59,111 nucleotides of DNA from the NCBI RefSeq assembly GCF_010093305.1, contig NZ_PDWS01000026.1:1-59111 (forward strand). The letters run 5' to 3'. Shown in pieces: positions 15,478-26,000 of this stretch. Position numbers and translations under genes: made by a program. The stretch is from Pseudoxanthomonas sacheonensis (lineage in GTDB: Bacteria; Pseudomonadota; Gammaproteobacteria; Xanthomonadales; Xanthomonadaceae). Position 1 is the first letter of the stretch, and every line of letters starts with the position of its first letter. Under the pieces are notes generated by a model. The model was not told where the DNA came from. It saw nothing but the letters and a program-made list of their open reading frames with translations, and searched no databases.

Positions 15478-16887
15478 ATGCAGGAAAAAGATCATGAAGC
15501 CGGAATGCTAACAGAGGCTGGGCTGACGGAGGCCGGCGACTGGCGTTCGCGCGATCTGTCGGTGCTGTGGCACCCGTGTACGCAGATGCGGGAACACCCG
15601 GACACCCTGCCGCTGGTGCCGATCGAACGCGGCGAAGGCGCCTGGCTGGTGGGTTACGACGGGCGCCGGTACCTGGATGCGGTGAGCAGCTGGTGGACCA
15701 ATTTGTTCGGCCACAGCGAACCGCGCATCGCGAACGCGATCTCGCGCCAGGCGCAGACGCTGGAACAGGTGATGCTGGCCGGCTTCTCGCACGCGCCGGC
15801 GGTGCGGCTGGCCGAACGTTTGTTGACACTGGCGCCGCGTCAGGACGGACGCAAGCCGCTGGCCAAAGTGTTCTACGCCGACAATGGATCGGCCGGGGTG
15901 GAAGTGGCGCTGAAAATGGCGTTCCACTATTTCCACAACCGCGGCGAGCACCGGCGCACCAAGTTCGTCGCCCTGGAGAACGGCTACCACGGCGAAACCA
16001 TCGGTGCGCTGTCGGTGGGCGATATTCCGCTGTACCGGCGCGTCTATGCGCCGTTGCTGACCGAAGCGTTGTTCGCGCCCTCGCCCGACGCCTATCTCGC
16101 AGAGCCGGGCGAGTCGTCCGCCGCCTGCGCGGCGCGCGCGGCCGATGCGCTGGCCGATCTGTTCGACCGGCATCCCGGCGAAATCTGCGCCATGATCGTG
16201 GAGCCGCGCGTGCAGTGCGCGGGTGGCATGCGCATGCACGACCCCGCTTATCTGGCGCGCGTGCGCGAGCTCTGCGACGCCCATGGCGTGTTCCTGATCG
16301 CCGACGAGATCGCGGTGGGTTTCGGCCGCACCGGGCCGATGTTCGCCAGCCAGGAAAGCGGCGTGATGCCGGACCTGATGTGCCTGTCCAAAGGCCTGAC
16401 TGGCGGCTTCCTGCCCTTGGCGGCGGTGCTGGCCACGCAGGAAATCTACGACGCCTTCCTGGACGATTCGCGCGAACGCGCGTTCCTGCATTCGCACAGC
16501 TACACCGGCAACCCGTTGGCCTGCGCGGCGGCGCTGGCGACCCTGGACATTTTCGAAGGCGACGGCGTGCTCGCACGCAATAGCGCCACGGCCGCCAGGA
16601 TGGGCGAGCTTGCGGCCGAGTTCGCCGCGCATGCGCAGGTCGCCGACGTGCGTCAGGCGGGAATGATCGTGGCCTTCGAGCTCACCCGCGGCGGCGACAA
16701 GCGCAATCCCTTTCCCGCGCAGCAACGGGTCGGCTTGAAAGCCTACCGCGCGGCGCTGGCGCACGGCGTGGTGCTGCGCCCGCTCGGCGATGTGCTGTAT
16801 TGGATGCCCCCGTACTGCATCGACGACCAGCAGTTGCGATCGCTGGCCTCTGTAACCAGGATCGCCATTGACGAGGCCATCGCATGA
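15478..16887 (+). CDS. bioA: Adenosylmethionine-8-amino-7-oxononanoate aminotransferase
   Basis: BioA makes 7,8-diaminopelargonate from KAPA using SAM as amino donor, in biotin synthesis. It is a class-III PLP aminotransferase of about 469 residues. Visible features are 'WHPCTQMREH' (BioA-specific N-terminus), 'SSWWTNLFGHSEPRI', 'FYADNGSAGVEVALKMA', 'FLIADEIAVGFGRTG' and the PLP-lysine in 'MCLSKGLTGGFLPLAAV' near residue 305. Three starts are possible (GTG 15472, ATG 15478, ATG 15505); I take the second. The stop overlaps rsmE by four bases (ATGA), indicating coupling. Confidence 0.95.
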   Translation: MQEKDHEAGMLTEAGLTEAGDWRSRDLSVLWHPCTQMREHPDTLPLVPIERGEGAWLVGYDGRRYLDAVSSWWTNLFGHSEPRIANAISRQAQTLEQVMLAGFSHAPAVRLAERLLTLAPRQDGRKPLAKVFYADNGSAGVEVALKMAFHYFHNRGEHRRTKFVALENGYHGETIGALSVGDIPLYRRVYAPLLTEALFAPSPDAYLAEPGESSAACAARAADALADLFDRHPGEICAMIVEPRVQCAGGMRMHDPAYLARVRELCDAHGVFLIADEIAVGFGRTGPMFASQESGVMPDLMCLSKGLTGGFLPLAAVLATQEIYDAFLDDSRERAFLHSHSYTGNPLACAAALATLDIFEGDGVLARNSATAARMGELAAEFAAHAQVADVRQAGMIVAFELTRGGDKRNPFPAQQRVGLKAYRAALAHGVVLRPLGDVLYWMPPYCIDDQQLRSLASVTRIAIDEAIA

Positions 16888-17612
16888 GAGTCACCCGCTG
16901 CCATGTGGACACGCAGCTGCCGGTGGGCTCCAGGGTCGTGCTGCCCGAATCGGCCGCCAACCATCTGGTGCGGGTCCTGCGCCTGCGCGAGGGCGACGGA
17001 TGCGTGCTGTTCAATGGCGACGGCAACGACTGCGATGCGCGCATCGCGGTTGCCGGCAAGCGCGAGGTCGCCGTCGAGATCCTCGGCCTGCGTCCGGTCG
17101 AGAACGAATCCCCGTTCCGCATCACGCTGCTGCAAGGCATCGCGCGCGGCGAGAAAATGGACCTGATCCTGCAGAAGGCGACCGAACTGGGCGCGGCTGC
17201 CATCGCACCGGTGCTGGCCGAGCGCACCGAAGTGAAACTGGACGCCGAACGCACCGGGAAACGCATGGCGCATTGGCGCAGCGTCATCGTGTCGGCCTGC
17301 GAACAGAGCGGCCGTGCGATCGTCCCGCAGCTTGGCGCGCCCGCCCCCCTGGCCGGTGCGGCCCGGGCGAGCGCGGACTCATTGAAGCTGACGCTCGACC
17401 CGGTGGGCGAACACACGCTCGCCTCGCTGCCGGCGTCCGCTGCTTCCGCCACGCTGGCCATCGGCCCCGAAGGCGGCTGGTCGCCGCGCGACCGCGAAAT
17501 CCTGCGGGCGGCGGGCTATAGCGGTTTGCGCCTGGGACCACGCGTGCTGCGCACCGAAACCGCAGGTCTTGCCGCTATCGCCGCGCTGCAATCCAGATTC
17601 GGCGACCTGTAA
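16884..17612 (+). CDS. rsmE: 16S rRNA (uracil-1498-N3)-methyltransferase
   Basis: RsmE methylates U1498 of 16S rRNA with SAM. The 242-residue protein has an N-terminal PUA-like domain ('ESAANHLVRVLRLREGD') and a C-terminal SPOUT trefoil-knot domain. 'LLQGIARGEKMDLILQKATELG' and the SAM-binding knot 'LAIGPEGGWSPRDREIL' plus 'LRLGPRVLRTETAGLAAIA' are clear. It is translationally coupled to bioA. A GC-rich hairpin follows the stop. Confidence 0.95.
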   Translation: MRVTRCHVDTQLPVGSRVVLPESAANHLVRVLRLREGDGCVLFNGDGNDCDARIAVAGKREVAVEILGLRPVENESPFRITLLQGIARGEKMDLILQKATELGAAAIAPVLAERTEVKLDAERTGKRMAHWRSVIVSACEQSGRAIVPQLGAPAPLAGAARASADSLKLTLDPVGEHTLASLPASAASATLAIGPEGGWSPRDREILRAAGYSGLRLGPRVLRTETAGLAAIAALQSRFGDL

Positions 17613-17627
17613 CGCGACCCGACGTAG

Positions 17628-17647
17628 GTCGGGGCTACGCCCCCGAC
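17628..17647. terminator. GC-rich hairpin between convergent genes
   Basis: GTCGGGG-CTACG-CCCCCGAC forms a short strong stem just after the rsmE stop and before the end of the converging EF-hand gene. The position suggests transcription termination; no T-run follows, so the call is moderate. Confidence 0.5.
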
Positions 17648-17693
17648 ACGGAAATCCTCGATATCACGCATGCCCCGCGCCGCGGACGCCCGC

Positions 17694-18017
17694 TCAGTAC
17701 CAGTTCGCAAGCTCCTCGGCGCTCAAACCGCCATCGTGATTCTGATCGACCAGTTTGAATTTGCCTTGCAGTTCGTTGCCGGCCGGTAGTTCGTCGCGGC
17801 TCAGCCTGCCGTCGCCGTTCTTGTCCAGTGCGGCGATCTGCGCGCGGTATTTCTCGATACTCGGCGATTGCGCCGGCTGGCCCCAGCGTACCGTCACCGG
17901 GCCGGTAGCGGTCTGCAGTTGCTTGGCGTTCGGCAACGTCGATTCCTGCGTCCAGGCCGGCCTCGCCATCAGCAGGATCGGCAGCGAAAGGATCAAGGCG
18001 GATATCGGTTTCTTCAT
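17694..18017 (-). CDS. Exported EF-hand calcium-binding protein
   Basis: This 107-residue protein has a Sec signal peptide ('MKKPISALILSLPILLMARPAWT') and two EF-hand loops: 'DKNGDGRLSRDE' (canonical Asp/Asn/Gly/Glu spacing) and 'DQNHDGGLSAEE'. The chain ends shortly after the second loop. It is probably periplasmic or secreted and may bind calcium. The start at 18017 was preferred over 18032 because it begins the signal peptide directly. No operon partner is evident; roughly 245 bp upstream contain no gene. Confidence 0.85.
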   Translation of the reverse strand: MKKPISALILSLPILLMARPAWTQESTLPNAKQLQTATGPVTVRWGQPAQSPSIEKYRAQIAALDKNGDGRLSRDELPAGNELQGKFKLVDQNHDGGLSAEELANWY

Positions 18018-18263
18018 CGCTCGTCTCCACATCGAGTGCTGAGCGAAGACTCGCGCCGCAGCTGGAAACCGGCTGTGAATCCGGCGCCGTCATGCAGCGT
18101 CCGTTCAGCGAAACGGCCCGCAAGAAGGGCGATCCGACGGATTCGCCGATACGGGCGGTATGGCCATGATTCAGGCCGCGAACAGAGACGGATGGCAGGT
18201 AATGCGCAGGCGCGGGGAAGAGCCGCGCATGCTCGCCAGGCGCCCGCCCGGCCAATCAGGAAA

Positions 18264-18734
18264 TCAGGCGGCTTGCGCCAGCGCGTCGCCGATCATGGCT
18301 TCGATGCTCGCCAGGTCGGGCAGCAGGGCCGCCTCATCGCCCAGCAGCACGCGCATCTGCACGCCGGCCGGCAGTTGTTCCTCGGTCGCATCTGCCAGCA
18401 GACCGTCGCGCGGCACCGAAATCAGGCGCGGGAACGATTGCGTCAACAACGCGAAGTACGGCATGGCTTCGCCGCCGCTCAGCGATTTGAGCACCACGAT
18501 CTTGCTGCTGGCCACTACGCTTTCCTGACCCTGGCCGGTCAGGCGCGGGAAGGAAACCAGCGGTACCTGCCATCCATGCCAAAGGATCTGGCCGGGCAGC
18601 CAGGCGGGAGCGTCGGCGATGGATTCGACCGGCACCCGGGCCAGCACTTCGGCCACGGTCGCATTCGGCAGCAACAGGCGTTCTTCGCCTACCTGCACCA
18701 GTACTCCGCGTATTTCGTCGTTGGAACTCGCCAT
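18264..18734 (-). CDS. chpC: CheW-like adaptor, ChpC type
   Basis: This small CheW-domain adaptor of the type IV pilus chemosensory pathway couples receptor signals to the ChpA kinase. In 156 residues the CheW beta-barrel is recognisable from 'GVLVQVGEERLLLPNATVAEVL', 'WLPGQILWHGWQVPLVSF' and 'IVVLKSL'. It is last in the leftward cluster, 53 bases after the CheB-like gene. In Pseudomonas the equivalent gene in the chp cluster is chpC; the name here rests on position plus domain. A second CheW protein (PilI) is at the other end of the cluster. Confidence 0.85.
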   Translation of the reverse strand: MASSNDEIRGVLVQVGEERLLLPNATVAEVLARVPVESIADAPAWLPGQILWHGWQVPLVSFPRLTGQGQESVVASSKIVVLKSLSGGEAMPYFALLTQSFPRLISVPRDGLLADATEEQLPAGVQMRVLLGDEAALLPDLASIEAMIGDALAQAA

Positions 18735-18787
18735 CGGTCTTCCTTTATCAGTATTGCCTTTATCGGTATTGCCTGTAATCGTTCCGG

Positions 18788-20095
18788 TCAGTCGGCCCAG
18801 TGCGAAGCGAGATGCGCCGCCAGCTCGGCCGTGGTCGCCACCTTTCCGCCGCGGGCCGCCAGTGCCTTGGAAGCGGCGGGGTCGTAGCAGCCTTGCGGCG
18901 ACTGGCCCGCGGCCAGGCCGCCCTGCGCCGCCAGCGCCAGGGCTGCCTCCACCTGCGCAGGATCGCTGCCGCTCAACAGCAGCACCGCGCTCTCGGCGGC
19001 GGGTAGCGAAGCGATCAGCATCTCGGGTCGCAGCGCGCCTTCGCCGAAATGGACCACGCCTTCCACCACATTCACCGCGACATCGTTGGGCAGCACGTAA
19101 ACGTGCGCGCCGTGCGCGATTTCGCCGGCCTTGGCCAACAGCACGGGCAGCGCGGAAACGCGTTCCATCTGCTTGACCAGGTTGTCGTAGCGGCCGCCGT
19201 CCAGGCGCAGCTGCACCAGTACCGGACGCGACAGGTCCGCAGGCAGGTCGGCCAGCACCTTGCGCACCGCATCCGGACCGCCGATGCCGGCGAACAGCAG
19301 CGCAGCGCCGCGAACGACCGGTCCGGTGGAGGCGGCCGCGGCGGCATGGATCGATTCCAGCTCCAGTGCGAGTCCGCCGGTTTTCGCGGGTTCCGGGGGC
19401 GGCAACGGCGGCGGCGAGGAAACCGGTTGGGAAACCGGCGGCGGTTCGGCCAGTTCGGGAGCCGGCGACTGTCCGAAGCCCTCCTGCAAGGGCAGGTCGC
19501 GCGCATGGAATGCGGCAGGCTTCCAGGTTTCGGGATCGAAGGATTGGCTGGAACCTGATTCCTCGGTTTCCACCAGCTCCAGTCCGCCGCGCGGCAGCTC
19601 GAAGGCGACGCCCTGGGCTTCCTGCAGGTGCGGCTCGATATCGGCGTGGGCATGGATCTGGGCCGGCGTGCGCGGCAGGCCTGGTTCCGGGCGGGTGTCG
19701 TCGATTTCGCCGCCCGGCGGCAACACGTCGGCATGGCCGTTCATTTTGGCGGACAGATGCCGTGCCCAGCGCTTGGCTTCCCAGCCTTCGCGGCGCGCGG
19801 CCAGTTCGGCTTCGTCGAAGATCACCGCTACCGCCGGATCGTGCAGCACCTCGTCGAAACGCGACAGGCTGTCTTCGATCGCCGATTCCAACGCCACCAG
19901 TACCACTTCCGGAGCGGCGTCGCCCAGGGTCCGGCCATCGATGGCGTTGGGATCGTCTTCCAGCACGATTTCCGCGCCCGCTTCGTGCAGCGCCGCACGC
20001 AACTGCTCGCGGGCGGCGCCGGCGCGCGCCAGCAGGGCCACGCGCTTGGAGCTTGCGGCCGCCGCGCCGCCCTGCAGGGAATCATTCGCGGACAC
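18788..20095 (-). CDS. CheB-like protein, catalytic residues lost (ChpB-like)
   Basis: In a chemosensory cluster CheB removes methyl groups from the receptor. This 435-residue protein has the outline of an atypical ChpB: a degenerate receiver-like N-terminus (~1-95, with no phospho-Asp in 'APEVVLVALE'), a Pro-rich linker (~200-245) and a C-terminal CheB-like fold. All three catalytic positions appear substituted. The Ser of 'STGG' is Gly in 'FAGIGGPDAV', the His of 'QHMP' is Leu in 'LVQLRLDGG', and the terminal Asp of 'GxxxDG' is absent in 'LLLSGSDPAQ'. It starts at a GTG inside the chpA 3' end (14-base overlap). A structural rather than enzymatic role is inferred. Confidence 0.8.
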   Translation of the reverse strand: MSANDSLQGGAAAASSKRVALLARAGAAREQLRAALHEAGAEIVLEDDPNAIDGRTLGDAAPEVVLVALESAIEDSLSRFDEVLHDPAVAVIFDEAELAARREGWEAKRWARHLSAKMNGHADVLPPGGEIDDTRPEPGLPRTPAQIHAHADIEPHLQEAQGVAFELPRGGLELVETEESGSSQSFDPETWKPAAFHARDLPLQEGFGQSPAPELAEPPPVSQPVSSPPPLPPPEPAKTGGLALELESIHAAAAASTGPVVRGAALLFAGIGGPDAVRKVLADLPADLSRPVLVQLRLDGGRYDNLVKQMERVSALPVLLAKAGEIAHGAHVYVLPNDVAVNVVEGVVHFGEGALRPEMLIASLPAAESAVLLLSGSDPAQVEAALALAAQGGLAAGQSPQGCYDPAASKALAARGGKVATTAELAAHLASHWAD

Positions 20096-23000
20096 GGGCG
20101 ATTCCCAGCAAGTCGTAGACGTTGCGCATCAGATCCAACTCTTGATAAGGCTTGCCCATGTAGCGCTGCACGCCGATCTCCATGGCGCGCTGGCGGTGCT
20201 TGTCGCCGGTGCGCGAAGTGATCATCACGATGGGCACGTCCTTGAAGCGCGGATCGGCCTTCATCGCCGTCGCCAGTTCGTAGCCGTCCATGCGCGGCAT
20301 TTCGATATCGAGCAGCATCAGGTCGGGCACGCGTTCTTCCAGGCGCTCCAGCGCTTCGACGCCGTCGCGGGCGACGGCCACTTCGAAGTTGTGGCGCTCC
20401 AGCACGCGGCCGGTGACCTTGCGCATGGTCAGCGAATCGTCCACCACCATCACCAGCGGCACGCGGCGCTCTTCCGGCGCGGGCGTATCGCTGACGAACA
20501 GGTTGGGCTGCAGGATATGGCGGCGCACCAGCGGCGCGACGTCCAGGATCACCACGATGCGGCCGTCGCCGGTGATGGTGGCGCCGTAGATGCCGGGCAC
20601 CGAGGCGATCTGCGGACCGACCGGCTTGACCACGATTTCGCGGTTGCCCAGCACCTGGTCCACCGCCACCGCAGCGCGCAGGTCGCCGGCGTGCACCAGC
20701 AGCAACGGCACCTGCGGCTGGCCTTCGGCGCGCGCCGGCGGTTGGCCGATCAGCGCGCCCAGGTCGTGCAGCACGTATTCCTCGCCACCGTAGACGTAGA
20801 CCGCACCGGCGGTTTCGAAACGGTCGCGCGAAATCCGGCCCACGCCGCCCACGGCCGCGACCGGCACCGCGAACTGGGTCTCGCCGATCTGCACGAACAC
20901 CGCCTGGGTGACCGCCAGGGTCTGCGGCAGGCGCAGGGTGAAGGTGGTGCCTTTGTCGGATTCGGAAGCGATTTCCAGCGAACCGCCGAGCTGGCGGACT
21001 TCGTTGTACACCACGTCCATGCCGACGCCGCGGCCAGCGAGCTGGCTGATGCTGTCGGAGGTGCTGAAACCCGATTCCAGGATCAGGCGTTCCAGATCGC
21101 TGTCGGTCAGCTGCGCATCGGACTGCACCATGCCGCGCTGTTCGGCGCGGCGGCGGATCGCGGCGTGGTCGATGCCGGCGCCGTCGTCCGACACCTGGAA
21201 CACCATTTCCGCGCCTTCGCGGCGCAGCACGATCTGCACCGTGCCCTCTTCCGGCTTGTTCTTCTTGCGGCGCTGCTTGGGCGATTCCAGGCCATGGGCC
21301 ACCGCATTGCGCAGCAGGTGCTCCAACGGTGCCGTCATGCGTTCCAGCACGTTGCGGTCGAGTTCGCCGTGGGCGCCGTCGAGGTGCAGCTTGACCTGCT
21401 TGCCGGTATCGGTGGCCGCCTGGCGCAGCACCCGGCGCAGGCGCGGGACCAGGCCGTCGAACGGCACCATGCGCGCACGCATCAGGCCGTCCTGCAGTTC
21501 CGAACTCACGCGCGACTGCTGTTGCAGCAAGGTGTCGTACTGGCGGGCCAGATCGTCGAGCACGCCTTGCAGGCCGGTGATGTCGGCGGCCGATTCGGCC
21601 AGACCGCGGCTGAGCTGCTGCAGGGTGGAGAAGCGGTCCAGCTCGAGCGGGTCGAAGGTCGGGTCGCGCTTGTCCTGCTCGCGCTGGTAGCGGGCGACGA
21701 TCTGCGCTTCGGTTTCCAGATCCAGGCGGCGCAGCTGGTCGTGCAGACGGATGTTGGTGCGGTCCAGTTCGGACATCGCGCCGCGGAACGCGCCCAACTG
21801 CTGTTCCAGGCGCGAACGGTAGATCGCCACTTCGCCGGCATGGTTGACCAGGCGGTCGAGCAGATCGGCGCGGACGCGCACCTGTTCCTGCGCCGCGTAA
21901 GGCATCGCCTCGTCGTCGCCCGGGAAGGCGGTGTCGATGGGTGCGGACAGCGGGGCCAGGACGACCGCGGGTGCGGCAACGGCATTTTCGCCGGATGCGT
22001 CGGTTGCGACCGCAGCCGCAGCTTGCGGATACGCGCGCTGTTCGAATTCGGCGATGAGCTCGGTCGGCATGGGCGCCTTGCGGTGCGCGCCGACCTTGGT
22101 CACCAGGCCATGCAAGCCGTCGAAGCCGCGTTCGAGCAGGCGCACGCTGTCGCCATCCAGGTCGACGCGCTGCGCGGCCACCTGTTCCAGCAGCGATTCG
22201 ATCGCATGGCCCAGGTCGCCGATGGCGTTGATGCCTGCCATGCGCGCGCCGCCCTTGATGGTGTGCAGGTCGCGCTGCAGACCGGTGACCAGCGAGCGGT
22301 CGTCGGGGGTTTCGCGGAGCTTGGCCAGCAAGCCGTCGGAGTGGTCGAGCAGATCGTTGCCTTCTTCGACGAAGATATCCACCAGATCCAGATCCAGCTC
22401 GGTGAAATCCAGCGCATCGTCGGGCGCCGCGGGCGTTGCTGCGAGCGCTGCGGCAGCGGCGGGCGCCGCCGTTTCCAGTTCTTCCGCAAGGTCCTCGGCC
22501 GGCGATGCATCGCCTGGCTGGTCGGGTCCTGCCGCCACGGTATCCACCATTTCCTGCCCCCCTGTCTCCACTGCCGGCTGCTCCGGCATGACGTCGCTCG
22601 GGGGCTCGACGGTATCGATGACTGTTTCGACTGCTTCGACTGTTTCGATTACTTCCACATCGGATTGCGCGGAACCGGCTTCGATAGCCTCGGCTTCCGC
22701 GGTTCCGCTAGTGTCTTCGGCCTGCACCGTTTCGACGGGGGCTTCGAACTCCACTTCGTCGATGGCGGGCTCTTCGAGGACAGCCTCTTCGACGGCGATC
22801 TCTTCGACGACGGCTGGCTCTTCGAGGATGGGTTCCTCGAGGACAAGAGTGGGCTCATCAAGAGCGGTCTCTTCGACTGTCGTCTCTTCGGGAGCATGCT
22901 CCTCGATGGAAGGCTCTTCCGTGACGGGTTCATCGACAACGAGATCCTCGACGGCAAGCTCTTCCACAGCGAGCCCCTCGACCACAACGTCTTCTGCCAC

Positions 23001-26000
23001 GTCTGGCTCGGTTGTCGCCATTTCCTCGAGCACGGGCTCTTCTTCCTGCGCGCTCCCGGCGGCTTCCTCGAATTCGGGCAACGCTTGTCCGGCGCTCTCC
23101 GCGGTTTCGTTGCCTTCGGTGATGGACACGAGCGGCCGTTCGACCGGTTCGCGTACGTAAGTCAGTTCCACGTCGTAGAACGTCACCGCCTGCTGCCCTG
23201 GCGACGCTTCTTCGGTTTCCAGCACGATCGGCTGATCGTCGAACGTCAACTCGTCGCCCATCTCCAGCGTGGATCCGTCGCTTGACGCCGGCGCCGTGGT
23301 TTCGACCTCATGGCCGAGATAGGCGGACAGATCGTGCACCGAGAGCTCGACCTCGTTGGGCGATATCGGCGGTGCGATGCTGGGCATGGCCTCGGTGTAA
23401 GTGCCTTGCGCCGAGTCGTCGATGATGACCGCCGAAGACCTGACTTCCGGCAGGCTGTCGCGCAGGCCGATCAGCTGCGCCGCAAGCGCGGCGAATACCG
23501 GAATGCGCGGCGAAGGCGCCTGCAAGGCGGCGATGCTGCGCCGGATCGCATAGGCGCTGTCGGCCAATGCGGCCACGCCTTCGGCCGATGCGGCCTCCTT
23601 GGCGGAAGACAGACGCTTCACGTACTGCTCGGCGGCGCCGGTGACCTCGGTGATCTCGGGCACGTCGGCCATGGCGAAGGCGCCGTTCATGGTGTGGAAC
23701 GCGCGCAGCAGCGATTCGTCGGCGTGGACAGGCGCAGCCTGCGCCCGCGCCAGCCAAGCGTCGACGGTTTCCAGATGCGCGCCGACTTCCGTTTCCAGGA
23801 TCTCGCGCAGGACTCCATCCACCGAAGCCGGTGTGCCTTCGGTCTCCGGCGCGAATTCGGCCAGGGTTTCGCTTTCCGGTTCCTGCTCTACGGCAACCGC
23901 ATCGGCTGCGGCGGGCGCCTTGTAGAACGCCTCCTCGCCCGCGGCGACGCGGTCGCTGAGATCCTGCAGACCGGCCAGGTCCGCGCTGACGCGTCCCTGC
24001 CCGCGCAGTGCGGCGTTGAGCTGCGGCAGCACTTGCGTGGAATGCTCCAGCAATGCGATCACCGCGGCCGAAGGCGCGCGCGTGCCGTCCAGCACGCGGT
24101 TGAGCATGTTCTCGATCTTCCAGCTGAACTCGCCCAGCAACTTGGCGCCGACCAGCCGGCCGCTGCCTTTGAGCGTGTGGAACACGCGGCGGATGGAACG
24201 CAGGCGCTCCATGTTGTCGGGAGCGGCGCTCCAGGCCGGCAGCATCTGCTTGAGATTGACGATTTCCTCGTCGAACTCTTCCAGGAACACTTCGCGGATG
24301 TCGTCGTCGATATCGCTTGCGGCGGTTTCGAAACCGCCCAGCGCCGGTTCGTTCTGCACGGCCACACTGGCCGCCGGCGCAGCGACGTCTGCCTCTGCCC
24401 GCACCGGCGTCGTTTCGACTTCCAGCGTCTGCTCCTCCTCGGCCTCGGCCAGCGAAGCGGCTTCCAATTCGAGCGCCTGCAGCGCCTCCTCCACTTCCAG
24501 CGCTTCCAGCGCGGCGGTATCCAGCGGCAGGACCTCGACGCTTTCCTCATCGTTGGCCGCGGCATCGACGGCCGTGCGATCGAATTCGACCGCTTCGGCG
24601 GCGCTTTCCAACGGTGCATCGAAGGAAGCGGATTCGGCCTCTTCCAAAATTACGGCGGGCGTTTCCACCTCTGCCAGGACTACCGTTTCCTGCACGATCG
24701 GCGCTTCGGCCGGCACCGGCCAGTAGCGCAATTTCTCCAGGCTGCTGCGGGTGATGTCCAGGATCTCGTCGCGGTTGGGGCGGCGTTCGCGCAGGGCTTC
24801 GAGGTAGTACTCGAGACTGGCCATGGCATCGGCCAGGGTGTCGAGTTGCTGGCCGCCGGGCACGCGCCGCTTGCCGATCAGTTCGACCGCAACGTACTGG
24901 CGCACGCCCAGCAGATAATCGGCCGGCTCGGGCAATTCCAGCATGCGCAAAGCGCCCGCCACTTCGGACAGCAGGCGCGGCACCTGTTCCAGTTCGGCAT
25001 GGCTCCAGTTGGTTTCGATGAAGGCCACGAAACCTTCGCGCGCGGCGGAGAAGTTGCGCATGGCTTCCTGCGCCAGCACCTCGACCGTGCGCTGCGATTC
25101 GGAGCTGCTCGCGTCGGCCGTGCCGACGGCCGCCTCGCCCAACCGGGAGACCTGATCGTCCAGCGAGGCGTCCACGTACAGCAGTGCGCCGGCGATATCC
25201 AGCAACGCGCCTTCGTCGGCCACGCGCTGGCCTTCCACCATTTCGCGCAGCGCATCGCGCTGCTGCACCACTACACCGCGCGCCACGCCCAGACCCACCA
25301 TTCCCAGGGTATCGGCGACATTGCCCAGTTCGCTGACCTGCGTTTGCAGGGCGCCGACTTCGGCGCCGGTGCGCAAGTGCAGATCCAGCGCATCCTTGAT
25401 GCGCAGCAGTTCTTCCTTCACCGCGCCGGCCACGGTATCCAGCAGCGCACGGTTGCGCCCGCTGACGCTGCCGCGGGCGTGGTCGAGTTCTTCTTCGCTG
25501 GGAAGTTCGGCGTCCAACGCGAACGCTTCGCGCAACTGGTCCAACGCGGCATGGCGCGCCGGCGACTGCGCGACCAGATACAACAGCTGGCGGGTGGGTT
25601 CCTGGCTGCTGGGCGTGGAACCGGCCGCGCCTTCCTGCGATGCGCGCACCGCGCGGCTGACGCCGGTATAGGCCTGACGCAATGCGGGCGTCGAAGCGAG
25701 CGCGCCGTCGCGCAAGGCTTCGGACACCGCCGAGGCTACCCAGAGCATGCGTCGGGTGGCGATGTGTTCGACGCTTTCCAGCAAACGGCTGACCGCCTTG
25801 GACAATGCGGCCGCGTCGGCCGGCGCCCCGTCTTCCGGCCAGGCCGAAAGCGCCTGGTCCAGTTGCTCCTGCGCTTCGCCCACGCGCGCCTGGCGCGCCT
25901 GCCAGGAAAGCACTTCCGGCAACGGCAGCTCCTGCGGCAGCGGCTGTTCCAGGTCGGGCGCGAACAGCACGCTTTCGCTCAGGCCCGGCGCGCCGCGCGC

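Noticed and set aside
19260..23285. A 1341-codon plus-strand open frame opposite chpA, and others nearby (23310-26807, 26537-28528)
   Set aside because: They are mirror frames of a GC-rich gene: composition is His/Arg/Gly-rich without domains, and chpA and pilJ on the minus strand have unmistakable families.
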